Source of the DNA: Pseudochelatococcus sp047501465 | GTDB taxonomy: Bacteria > Pseudomonadota > Alphaproteobacteria > Rhizobiales > Beijerinckiaceae | NCBI RefSeq assembly: GCF_047501465.1 | Contig: NZ_JAZDRL010000001.1 | Location: 1,426,001-1,490,000, forward strand | DNA: 64,000 nt | Direction of reading: 5' to 3' | Shown here: positions 8,638 to 16,582 of the stretch, piece by piece | How the letters are laid out: the number at the start of each line of letters is the position of its first letter | Numbering within the stretch: the first letter of the stretch is position 1 | Made by a program: the position numbers and the translations under genes | The notes under the pieces: model-generated | What the model was told of the DNA's origin: nothing | The model's input: the letters and a program-made list of their open reading frames with translations, nothing else | Databases searched by the model: none

Positions 8638-9019
8638 ATTCTTGCGGCAGGATTAAATTAGGATCTTGGAGATAGAATAGATTTTCTTATGCAAAGCTCT
8701 ATATTTCTCCCTTTGGTTTATTATTATTTATATACAGTTACACACTCATCATATGTCATTCAAGCGCAATAATATGCGGGAGCATCAGTTATATGTGAAT
8801 GTTTATATCAATGCATTGGCAAATTTTGAATTTAAAATGCGCCTCATCTCGCATAATGCGCTGATTCAAAAATATCAGAACTATTATTATAAATACAGTT
8901 TTTAGAATGGATTTTTATGCATAAGCAAAAATATATAGAGTATTTATATTGAATTTTATATAAATGTCGCCTTAAGTATGTACTTGTAATATGTGGGGAA
9001 TGCGAAACAGTGGATTTTG
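8638..9019. other. very AT-rich intergenic DNA upstream of the patatin gene
   Basis: No supported gene. The base composition is much more AT-rich than flanking housekeeping DNA. A minus-strand frame at 8844-9131 encodes nothing recognisable. This region should contain the patatin promoter. Confidence 0.5.
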
Positions 9020-9043
9020 ATGAGCTCAAAGGAAGGTGGCTCA

Positions 9044-9145
9044 GTGGCATCAATTGCGGAGCGCATAAACGCAGTAAGAAAGAAAATCGCCAACTTCCGT
9101 AGACGTGCTTGGTGCGCAATACGACAATCACATGCAGGTGAGTGA
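9044..9145 (+). pseudogene. short ORF, possibly a remnant of a YggS-like gene
   Basis: GTG start with GGAAGG 7 bases upstream, encoding 33 residues (an ATG 8 codons earlier is also in frame). The beginning reads ASIAERINAVRKKIA, which resembles the first helix of YggS/PLP-homeostasis proteins. The rest does not continue that family. It could be a decayed gene end or chance. It stands next to the AT-rich patatin block. Confidence 0.22.
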
Positions 9146-9193
9146 TGTCCGGCCTTGTCGAGTGCAGCTATAACCGGCCCTTACAAAGCACAA

Positions 9194-9216
9194 CGGCTGG
9201 CCTTGGGGGCCAGCCG
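9194..9216 (-). terminator. terminator hairpin downstream of accA
   Basis: A perfect 9-bp stem, CGGCTGGCC (9194-9202) with GGCCAGCCG (9208-9216), and a 5-base loop. It lies 38 bases past the accA stop codon. The following minus-strand tail is only moderately U-rich. Confidence 0.65.
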
Positions 9217-9253
9217 CATATGATGAGTCAACAGGATATACCCGATGGGATAC

Positions 9254-10207
9254 TTACAGTTTCCGCCCAATGGCGAGGAACTTATCTGCACGTGCTCGCT
9301 TGATCTCTACTGGTGAGAGGCCAGCAAGATCCTGCAACGAGGCCGCAATTGCATCGCCAGCAGCGTTGATTGCTGCCTTTGGGTTGCGATGTGCACCGCC
9401 TGCGGGCTCTGGAATGATGGCATCAATAATCTGGAACCGCAGCAAATCCTGCGCGGTGATCTTCATAGCAGTGGCGGCGTCCTGTGCACGGGTTGGATCG
9501 CGCCAAAGGATAGAAGCCGCACCTTCTGGAGAAATGACGGAGTAAACAGAGTGCTCCAGCATTAGCACACGATTCGCGGTTGCTAGCGCAATTGCGCCCC
9601 CTGATCCGCCTTCGCCGATAATAACCGATACGTTAGGCGTCGGCAGCATCAAGCATGCATCAGTAGAGCGGGCGATGGCTTCTGCCTGTCCGCGCTCTTC
9701 CGCGCCGATACCAGGATATGCACCTGCTGTATCGACAAAGGTAATGACCGGCAGGTCAAACCGGCTGGCAAGCTCCATCAATCGCACAGCTTTGCGATAG
9801 CCTTCCGGGCGGGCCATGCCAAAATTATGCTTGAGGCGTGTTTCTGTCGACGAGCCTTTTTCTTGCCCGATGATACAAACGCTTTCGCCTCGGAAGCGGC
9901 CCAGACCACCGATGATGGCTTCGTCTTCGCCGAATTTACGATCCCCGGCGAGTGGGGTGAAGTCGGTGATTAGCTCTGCACAATAATCAACAAAATGCGG
10001 TCGCTGTGGATGGCGGGCCACCATGGTCTTCTGCCAGGGTGTGAGCGCCGTATACAGATCTGACAATGCCCGACGCGATTTTGTCTCAAGATGCGTGATT
10101 TCATCGCCGATCGCGACAGCATTTCCCGAATCAGCAAGCGCCCGCAGTTCCTCGATTTTCGCTTCGAGTTCGGCAACGGGTTTTTCAAAATCGAGATAGC
10201 TTCGCAT
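9254..10207 (-). CDS. accA: acetyl-CoA carboxylase carboxyltransferase subunit alpha
   Basis: Half of the carboxyltransferase that moves CO2 from carboxybiotin to acetyl-CoA, making malonyl-CoA for fatty acid synthesis. The 317-aa length is normal. An N-terminal coiled segment (about 5-55) is followed by a crotonase-like domain with TAGAYPG (160-166), GEGGSGGA (198-205) and SPEGAASI (226-233). These are family landmarks for the acyl-CoA site. It stands alone with its own terminator; accB, accC and accD are not in the window. Confidence 0.97.
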   Translation of the reverse strand: MRSYLDFEKPVAELEAKIEELRALADSGNAVAIGDEITHLETKSRRALSDLYTALTPWQKTMVARHPQRPHFVDYCAELITDFTPLAGDRKFGEDEAIIGGLGRFRGESVCIIGQEKGSSTETRLKHNFGMARPEGYRKAVRLMELASRFDLPVITFVDTAGAYPGIGAEERGQAEAIARSTDACLMLPTPNVSVIIGEGGSGGAIALATANRVLMLEHSVYSVISPEGAASILWRDPTRAQDAATAMKITAQDLLRFQIIDAIIPEPAGGAHRNPKAAINAAGDAIAASLQDLAGLSPVEIKRARADKFLAIGRKL

Positions 10208-10451
10208 TCACATTCGCCAATTGTTACATCATTAAAGGTTACGGTTGTGCCTTTGAAGTCAAAGGTCGCCCCAACGTGCGCGGACCTTGGCGTTGCTGAG
10301 CCGTCAAGTCAAGGGCACAATGCATAAACATTGCACGTATGGCCCCTTGGCAGGCTTTCAGGCATGCTGTCAACTCACTTTCTGCCTTTAGCGACAATTG
10401 TTGTGCATCTGCAAAAGGGGGAATCCGCAACCATTGCAGGGATTCAGGCTA

Positions 10452-11204
10452 TTAATGACTGTCAGAATGATGGGTATGTTGCATTGAAGAGGCGGGCATC
10501 AGTGCGGGTGAAAGGCGTCGAGATGTTGCGGTTTTGCGTGCGGAAACCGGTCTGTAGAGTTGCTTGACCGCTTCCAGAACATGCACGCCTGCAAAGGGTA
10601 ACGATAATCCTGCGCCAATTCGCTCCCAAGCTACGGCAGAACGCAGCGCAAGCGGACGGGGCACGGGTGGGATATATAAGGCTTCTCCCCATGTCTCAGG
10701 CGCAAAAAGGCTGGCTTGCAGCAAGGATGAAAGCTGTGAGCGGCTGAAGGGCTGCCCCTGGCCAAAAGGAGTTGTGTCCATACGTGTCCATAATCCGCGT
10801 CGGTTGGGCACGATAATGATCACTTTCCCCCCGGGCGTGAGCACCCGCCATGCTTCCTCCATAAGGGCTTGTGGAGAGTCCGCAGTCTCCAGCGCATGCG
10901 CAATGATGATGCGGTCTACACTGCCGATTTGCAGAGGGAGCGCGGTTTCCTCAACAAGGGCCGTGGCGTTCAATGTCGGTCGGGGCCATGCGATAACCCC
11001 TTGTGCGCAAGGCATGAAAGCGATGACGCGATCTGCGCTAGCATGCAGACTTGCCAGATAAGGTGTTGCATAGCCCAGTCCTAGCACCGTCTGGCCGTAA
11101 GCATGGGGCCAGATGCGCTCGACAGCCTTCGTCACAAGTCGCCGCGCGACAGTACCAAGGGGGCTGGCATAGAAGTTTCTTAGTTCTATAACATCAATGC
11201 TCAT
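10452..11204 (-). CDS. class I SAM-dependent methyltransferase (type 11)
   Basis: A 250-aa Rossmann-type methyltransferase. Motif I reads VLGLGYATP (about 40-48). The post-I acidic region and the HALETADSP segment before the PGG turn (VLTPGGKVII) match methyltransferase type 11 proteins. Homologues are usually described only as methyltransferase-domain proteins, so the substrate is unknown. The ATG at 11204 was preferred over an upstream in-frame TTG at 11228. Neither has a strong ribosome site. It is divergent from gloB. Confidence 0.85.
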   Translation of the reverse strand: MSIDVIELRNFYASPLGTVARRLVTKAVERIWPHAYGQTVLGLGYATPYLASLHASADRVIAFMPCAQGVIAWPRPTLNATALVEETALPLQIGSVDRIIIAHALETADSPQALMEEAWRVLTPGGKVIIIVPNRRGLWTRMDTTPFGQGQPFSRSQLSSLLQASLFAPETWGEALYIPPVPRPLALRSAVAWERIGAGLSLPFAGVHVLEAVKQLYRPVSARKTATSRRLSPALMPASSMQHTHHSDSH

Positions 11205-11607
11205 GACAGGGCTTATTGTAAGGCGCAACGCTATTCACGCAACTCCGCAGTGAAAACGAGTTCGCAAAAGGCGGTGCTTTGTGCTTGCCAGACTTTACCC
11301 CATGATAGCTCTGGCGATTGTTTTTTATTGCGACTTTCACAAATCACCAAACTCTGCATTTCAACTTACTTTAATGCAAACCGCAATGAATAAGTATCAG
11401 GATATTTTTCGGAGAATGCCGGGATTGTTATTCGATTGGATTTCCGAAGTTAGCCTGCAATGGCAAACACTGCATATCCATCCAAAAGGCATAGGTTCCC
11501 ATGTATCAAAACACTGAGCCCATGCATTTTAATTTGCTAATCGGATGAAAGCGGCTGCACAATTTGGTGATGTTCGTTTTGATGTTGCAAGCACCAGTGA
11601 GGTTTTG
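11205..11607. other. divergent intergenic region, methyltransferase / gloB
   Basis: About 400 bases with no gene I can support. A 78-codon plus-strand frame (11281-11517) has no ribosome site and no recognisable domain. The region should carry both promoters. Confidence 0.4.
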
Positions 11608-12402
11608 ATGAATAGCCCCATATCCCATGAAGGAAACGCAGAAACATATGTTTTTCTTGCTCTGACGGATAATATCGGCGTGCTTTTGCACGACCGCACG
11701 ACAGGCGCAACAGCCTCTATCGACGCACCGGACGCAGACGCTGTTCTTGCCGCGCTTGAACATACCGGATGGACGCTTACCGATATCCTTATCACGCATA
11801 AGCATGCCGATCACATCGACGGAATCCCGGGGCTCAGGCAGCGCTTTCCCTCTGTACGTGTCACGGCTCCCTTAAGTGAGCGTGATGCGATCGGTGATGT
11901 TGATGTGACCGTTATTGATGGCGATATGGTTATGGTTGGATCACTTAGGGCAAAGGTTATTGCCACGCCCGGACATACTTTAGGCCATGTCGTGTATTGG
12001 TTTGAAAAGGAAAAGGCGCTTTTTGCCGGTGATACCCTATTTGCGCTTGGGTGTGGTCGGATTTTTGAGGGGAATGCAGCGGATATGTGGGCCGCTCTTG
12101 ATGGTCTACGACATTTGCCGGATGATACGCGCATCTATTGCGGGCACGAATACACACTTGCCAATGCTAAATTCTCACTAACAATCGATCCTAATAATAA
12201 GGCGCTACAAGAAAGGGCGCGTTCTATCGAGGCATTGCGCAAGGAAGGGCGGCTGACAATTCCGTCGCTGATGTCTGATGAAAAAGCGACCAATCCATTC
12301 TTACGTGGCGATGATCCCACGATTGCATCAGCAGTTGGATTGACCGGGCATATGGCAGCAGAAGTATTTGCTGAGCTGCGCGAGCGTAAGAACCACTTCT
12401 GA
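11608..12402 (+). CDS. gloB: hydroxyacylglutathione hydrolase (glyoxalase II)
   Basis: Hydrolyses S-lactoylglutathione to lactate and glutathione, the second step of methylglyoxal detoxification. It is a metallo-beta-lactamase fold of 264 aa. The binuclear metal site is visible: THKHADH (63-69), PGHTLGH (121-127), the GD pair at 141-142, and CGHEY (178-182). The C-terminal helical HAGH domain is recognised by its PNNKAL segment. I set the start at the ATG with GTGAGG 5 bases upstream. A start 21 codons earlier is open but would add a tail not found in the family. The stop codon lies inside a hairpin shared with phaB. Confidence 0.94.
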   Translation: MNSPISHEGNAETYVFLALTDNIGVLLHDRTTGATASIDAPDADAVLAALEHTGWTLTDILITHKHADHIDGIPGLRQRFPSVRVTAPLSERDAIGDVDVTVIDGDMVMVGSLRAKVIATPGHTLGHVVYWFEKEKALFAGDTLFALGCGRIFEGNAADMWAALDGLRHLPDDTRIYCGHEYTLANAKFSLTIDPNNKALQERARSIEALRKEGRLTIPSLMSDEKATNPFLRGDDPTIASAVGLTGHMAAEVFAELRERKNHF

Positions 12403-12428
12403 TACCCCGCGTGATGACGGGGTATCAG
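12399..12428. terminator. shared hairpin between convergent gloB and phaB
   Basis: Perfect 11-bp inverted repeat CTGATACCCCG (12399-12409) / CGGGGTATCAG (12418-12428) with an 8-base loop. It contains the gloB stop codon and lies 18 bases beyond the phaB stop. It can act in both directions although neither side has a long T run. Confidence 0.7.
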
Positions 12429-12446
12429 ATGCATTATATGTGGTAA

Positions 12447-13175
12447 TCAGCCGTTGGCCATATACTGCGCACCGTTGATGCTAAGCACTGAACCGTTGAA
12501 GTAGCCCGCCTGTTCGGAAGCCAGGAAGACGACAGCATCAGCGATTTCCTCAGCGCGGCCCAGACGACCGTTGGGGATGGTGCTGATAATCTTCTTCAGC
12601 ACTTCTTCCGGTACGGCCGCAACCATTTCCGTATCGATATAGCCAGGGGCGATGACATTGACCGTAATGCCCTTAGGGGCGTTTTCCTGCGCCAGAGCCT
12701 TGCTGAAACCAATCACGCCAGCCTTTGCGGCGGAGTAGTTGGTTTGTCCTGCTTGCCCTTTTTGGCCGTTGATCGATGAGATATTAATGATGCGTCCAAA
12801 GCCGCGTGCGCGCATGCCTTCGATAACAGGTCGGGTGACGTTGAACATGCAATCCAGATCTGTGCGGATGACCTGTGACCATTGCTCATGCGTCATGCGG
12901 TGGAATGCGCCATCGCGCGTAATACCCGCGTTGTTGACCACGATATCGATGGGGCCATGTTGTTGCTCGATCTCTGCAATTTTCTCAGCCGATGCTGCGT
13001 AATCTCCAACATCGAACTTGACAACCGGAATGCCGGTTTCTGCCTGGAATGCCGATGCTGCTTCGTCGTTCCCGGCATAATTGGCAATGACTTTGTGTCC
13101 AGCTGCTTTCAGAGCCTTGGAGATTGCCGCGCCAATTCCGCGCGTGCCGCCAGTTACAATCGCTACCCGTGTCAT
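12447..13175 (-). CDS. phaB: acetoacetyl-CoA reductase
   Basis: NADPH-dependent reduction of acetoacetyl-CoA to (R)-3-hydroxybutyryl-CoA, the monomer of PHB. A 242-aa short-chain dehydrogenase with TGGTRGIG (8-15), NNAG (81-84) and the catalytic Ser134, Tyr147 and Lys151. The segment ISSINGQKGQ is characteristic of PhaB among SDRs, separating it from FabG. It lies downstream of phaA on the same strand, but 488 bases of non-coding DNA intervene, so it may have its own promoter. Confidence 0.93.
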   Translation of the reverse strand: MTRVAIVTGGTRGIGAAISKALKAAGHKVIANYAGNDEAASAFQAETGIPVVKFDVGDYAASAEKIAEIEQQHGPIDIVVNNAGITRDGAFHRMTHEQWSQVIRTDLDCMFNVTRPVIEGMRARGFGRIINISSINGQKGQAGQTNYSAAKAGVIGFSKALAQENAPKGITVNVIAPGYIDTEMVAAVPEEVLKKIISTIPNGRLGRAEEIADAVVFLASEQAGYFNGSVLSINGAQYMANG

Positions 13176-13663
13176 GGTATTTCCTCTATCTTTTTTGTCT
13201 GAACATTGAATTAGTTACCCCTGATACAGATGCTGTCAGGCAGGAAAAGATTAAAATCTCTTCCTTTGGGGCCCTGAAGCGCTTTAGCTGCATGATAGCG
13301 GAATGAAGATCCCGTATCATCTTAGGATTGATTGTTGTTGGTCAAATTCACCGATTCACATGCCCGCTTCAATGCAGAAGTTTATAAGAGCACTGTGAGC
13401 GATGTCATGAATCAGAGAGAGTGACAATTGCCAATTTTTTAGGCAATGCAAGTCTTTTATCGCAAGCAATATGTGCAGCTTTATCGTTTATAAAACGGAA
13501 GAAGCCAGTTGAGTTTACGGCCGGGACTTCGAATGACATTAACGCTTATCAAAAGTATATAATTTGCCGATAGGATTATAAGATTTAGAGCCGCACCCCA
13601 TCTATCATGATAAGGAACGGCTCCAGGCTTTATGCTGTTATAGTCTTGCAATCAGTGCGGATT
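13176..13663. other. intergenic region between phaA and phaB
   Basis: 488 bases with no supported gene. A weak hairpin GAGCCG (13588-13593) / CGGCTC (13618-13623) with a long loop containing an inner ATCATGAT palindrome lies just past phaA and could be its terminator. The rest should contain a phaB promoter. I found no phasin gene here. Confidence 0.4.
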
Positions 13664-14842
13664 CTAGCGCTCAACAGTCAGCGCAACACCCATGCCGCCG
13701 CCGATGCAAAGTGTGGCAAGGCCTTTTTTGGCGTCGCGGCGCTGCATTTCATGCAGAAGCGTGGTGAGAATGCGCGCGCCTGATGCCCCGATGGGGTGTC
13801 CGATTGCAATCGCTCCACCATTCACATTGACCTTGGACGTATCCCAGCCCATATCGCGGTTGACTGAGATGGCTTGTGCTGCAAACGCTTCATTGGCTTC
13901 GATCAGATCGAGATCGTTGACGTTCCAGCCAGCCTTTGCAAGAGCCTTGCGAGCCGCTGGAATGGGGCCCGTGCCCATGATCGTTGGATCAACGCCAGCT
14001 GTTGCCCATGAGGAGATGCGTGCGAGCACCTTCAGTCCACGGCGCTCAGCCTCTGCTGCCGTCGTAATAATGAGCGCTGCTGCACCATCATTGATACCAG
14101 AAGCGTTACCAGCGGTGACGGTGCCGTCCTTGGTGAAAGCAGGGCGCAGCTTTGCGAGAGCATCTAGTGTTGCACCATCACGAATATATTCGTCGGTATC
14201 AACGACAACATCGCCCTTGCGAGTCTTGACAGTGATAGGGGCGATTTCATCCTTGAACTTGCCAGCATTGCGGGCAGCTTCGGCTTTGTTTTGTGATGCA
14301 ACGGCGAATGCATCCTGCTCTTCGCGCGAGATCTGGTACTTCAGTGCTACGTTCTCGGCTGTTTGGCCCATGTGATAACCGTTAAAAGCTTCCCAGAGAC
14401 CGTCTTTGATCATGGTGTCGACGAAGTTCATATCGCCCATTTTCTGGCCAGCGCGCAGATATGCCGCATGGGGGGAGAGCGTCATTGATTCCTGGCCGCC
14501 TGCCAGAATGAATGTAGCATCACCATTGGCGATTTGCTGGGCACCCAGCGCGACTGCGCGAAGGCCAGAACCGCAAACCTGGTTAAGCGTCCAGGCTGTC
14601 TTTTCCACCGGGATACCGGCATTGACGGCTGCCTGACGGGCGGGGTTCTGGCCTTGCGCTGCTGTCAGCACCTGGCCGAGAATCACTTCGTCGATGTCAC
14701 CCGCTTCGATACCAGCGCGGGCGATGGCCGCTTGAATCACCTGTGCACCCAGTTCATGGGCCGGCACGGTTGCGAAGGAACCGTTGAAAGAGCCAACTGC
14801 CGAGCGTGCTGCAGCGACGATGACGATATCGTTGAAGGCCAT
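13664..14842 (-). CDS. phaA: acetyl-CoA C-acetyltransferase (beta-ketothiolase)
   Basis: Condenses two acetyl-CoA to acetoacetyl-CoA, the first step of PHB synthesis. The protein is 392 aa, the normal thiolase size. The acyl-accepting Cys90 is in NQVCGSG. NEAFAAQ, GHPIGASGAR (His activating the first Cys) and the second catalytic Cys in LCIGGGMG near the C-terminus are all present. I placed the start at 14842, preceded by GGAG. A longer in-frame reading to 14980 adds 46 residues not found in thiolases. It is divergently arranged with phaR. Confidence 0.95.
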   Translation of the reverse strand: MAFNDIVIVAAARSAVGSFNGSFATVPAHELGAQVIQAAIARAGIEAGDIDEVILGQVLTAAQGQNPARQAAVNAGIPVEKTAWTLNQVCGSGLRAVALGAQQIANGDATFILAGGQESMTLSPHAAYLRAGQKMGDMNFVDTMIKDGLWEAFNGYHMGQTAENVALKYQISREEQDAFAVASQNKAEAARNAGKFKDEIAPITVKTRKGDVVVDTDEYIRDGATLDALAKLRPAFTKDGTVTAGNASGINDGAAALIITTAAEAERRGLKVLARISSWATAGVDPTIMGTGPIPAARKALAKAGWNVNDLDLIEANEAFAAQAISVNRDMGWDTSKVNVNGGAIAIGHPIGASGARILTTLLHEMQRRDAKKGLATLCIGGGMGVALTVER

Positions 14843-15158
14843 AGGATTAATCTCCAATTGAGCGTTTTTTACAACGTTCTGCGGGAATTCTCGTCCGGGG
14901 ATAGACGGCGAAATTCCTTCCATGCTGCTAAATTTGAGTGTTGGAGGCGCTGCGTCAAGCACTCTTACAGTTATCACCACTTGAAAGAGGCGAATAAATC
15001 GGTGCGTGAAAGCACGATGGTAACCTCATATAGCGAAAAGTGTTTGCGCAGACGCGCGAACAGCCTATCGTTAACAAGAGAGACGCTGGAGCGACAGTCT
15101 GCATCATTATTGCAGGCAGTTGCAACAAACCGGCGACAACATGACGGTAAGGATACTC
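14843..15158. promoter_or_regulatory. phaA-phaR divergent control region
   Basis: 316 bases between divergent phaA and phaR. A TGC-rich stretch at 15098-15128 includes CTGC near 15099 and an imperfect symmetrical TTGCA-GGCAG-TTGCA element (15110-15124), just upstream of the phaR start. PhaR regulators of related bacteria are known to bind TGC-rich palindromes, so this may be an autoregulatory operator. That assignment is inference. Confidence 0.35.
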
Positions 15159-15764
15159 ATGACGACCGAGAAGAAGCCCACGGTTATCAAAAAATACGCT
15201 AACCGCCGCCTGTATCACACAGGAACCAGCACTTATGTGACGCTGGAAGATCTGGCGGGAATGGTACGTGTGGGCGAGGATTTTGTCGTATTTGATGCCA
15301 AATCAGGCGAGGATATTACACGCTCGGTATTAGCACAGATCATATTTGAGGAAGAGGGCAAGGAAGGGCAGTCGCTTTTACCAGTCGCATTCTTGCGCCA
15401 GCTGATCCGCTTCTACGGTGACAGTGTGGAAGCGCTCGTACCCAGTTATCTTGAGTTCTCGATCGAGAATTTTACCCGTGAGCAGCAGAAGTTGCGTGAA
15501 AAAATGGCGCAATCATTTGGGCCAGCCGCAGCATTCCACGCCATGGAAGAACAGGTTCGTTCCAACATGGCTATGTTTAGCGAAGCATTGAGAATGTTCA
15601 CACCCTTTGCGCAGAAGAATGATGAGGCTGAACGCCAGAAGACCTCTTCTTCAGCTTCAATGTCAGACAATGCAGCAGAGCTCGATATACTGAAAAAACA
15701 GATGGCCGATATGCAAGCAAAGTTGGATGCTATTGCGGGCGAAAAATCAGAAGAGATAAAATAA
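15159..15764 (+). CDS. phaR: polyhydroxyalkanoate synthesis repressor PhaR
   Basis: A 201-aa cytoplasmic regulator that binds both DNA and PHB granules, relieving repression of phasin and PHB genes when polymer accumulates. The N-terminal DNA-binding domain is clear: KKYANRRLYHT (10-20 region) and TLEDLAGMV. It is followed by the PHB-accumulation domain with LPVAFLRQLI and FYGDSVEALVP. The C-terminal part is charged and probably coiled-coil (DILKKQMADMQAKLD). The ATG at 15159 has TAAGGA about 6 bases upstream. Two upstream in-frame starts lack a ribosome site. It is divergent from phaA. Confidence 0.93.
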   Translation: MTTEKKPTVIKKYANRRLYHTGTSTYVTLEDLAGMVRVGEDFVVFDAKSGEDITRSVLAQIIFEEEGKEGQSLLPVAFLRQLIRFYGDSVEALVPSYLEFSIENFTREQQKLREKMAQSFGPAAAFHAMEEQVRSNMAMFSEALRMFTPFAQKNDEAERQKTSSSASMSDNAAELDILKKQMADMQAKLDAIAGEKSEEIK

Positions 15765-15964
15765 CAGCTTGCAGTTCTATCGGTTGGAATATAATCAGAT
15801 GATGCCTTCAAAGCGTTAAGCTGAAAATTCTATGTGTCTTTTAGGATCCTTTTGAGCGCATACCGCCCAGAGGATTAATAGAAAGACGCAAGAATAAAGA
15901 GCTGATATGATTAGTGATTTTTAGGACGGCGGAAAAAATAACTTTATTCAAGGATTAAGGCAAG

Positions 15965-16540
15965 ATGATTTCGAGTATAATTGAAATGGCTGCAAGTATA
16001 GCTAGCGGTGATATTATTGAAGACTGTGTGCATGACCCGCGCTCTCATTCTCGCTCTTCGGTATATACTTTTTCTTTTAATGAAGAATCTTTATCTTTTT
16101 CACAAGAAGCTCATAAATTTTGTGGTAGAGTGATCAGCTGTCTAGCGAGTGCTGCTCTTCCTGTTGTTTATGTTCTTAATACAGCATACAGCGTGGTGAT
16201 AGCTGCAGTATCTCCTCCTTTGCACTTATTGTTCTATACGGTACGTCACTATCGTGAAGGCAATGGGGTATTGTCATCTATTCGCACTGGCATAGAAAGT
16301 GCTGAAGACAAGTTCAAGGAGAGTGTAGGTGATGTTTCACATAATATGATGAAAACTATAAATTCAGTTACGGAATGTGCTTTTCATTTAGTTTATACGC
16401 CTGCTTTTGAGATCATGAATATTGCTGGCTTAGCTGTTTGCGGCGTGTCTTATCTGTCAAAAAGTGCTATTGGAGCATTAGAGGAAAGATTTGGTGATGT
16501 CGGGAATGTATTTTGCCACGCGGTGGATCCAGAGTCTTAA
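15965..16540 (+). CDS. hypothetical protein with hydrophobic segments, AT-rich
   Basis: A 191-aa protein I do not recognise. It starts at an ATG with AAGG four bases upstream and AGGATTAAGG just before. There is no classical signal peptide. Two hydrophobic regions stand out: about 56-92, broken by a Pro-Pro, and about 138-172. A charged amphipathic stretch (95-130) lies between them. The second region repeats features of the first, so a membrane hairpin or bilobed membrane-associated protein is possible. Codon use and composition are clearly more AT-rich than phaR and fba on either side, like the patatin block, suggesting lateral acquisition. It ends at a strong bidirectional terminator shared with fba. 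An effector-like membrane protein is one guess; nothing proves it. Confidence 0.65.
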   Translation: MISSIIEMAASIASGDIIEDCVHDPRSHSRSSVYTFSFNEESLSFSQEAHKFCGRVISCLASAALPVVYVLNTAYSVVIAAVSPPLHLLFYTVRHYREGNGVLSSIRTGIESAEDKFKESVGDVSHNMMKTINSVTECAFHLVYTPAFEIMNIAGLAVCGVSYLSKSAIGALEERFGDVGNVFCHAVDPES

Positions 16541-16573
16541 AAAAAACGCGGGGTTTGAAGCCCCGCGTTTTTT
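16541..16573. terminator. strong bidirectional terminator
   Basis: A perfect 13-bp stem made of AAAAAACGCGGGG (16541-16553) and CCCCGCGTTTTTT (16561-16573), with a 7-base loop. It is positioned between the convergent orphan gene and fba and carries T runs on both strands. Confidence 0.93.
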
Positions 16574-16582
16574 GTTGAGATC

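Noticed and set aside
8844..9131. 95-codon minus-strand frame in the AT-rich region
   Set aside because: No recognisable domain or ribosome site; the amino-acid content reflects AT-rich DNA.
13692..14375. 227-codon plus-strand frame antisense to phaA
   Set aside because: It is the reverse-strand shadow of a clear thiolase gene.
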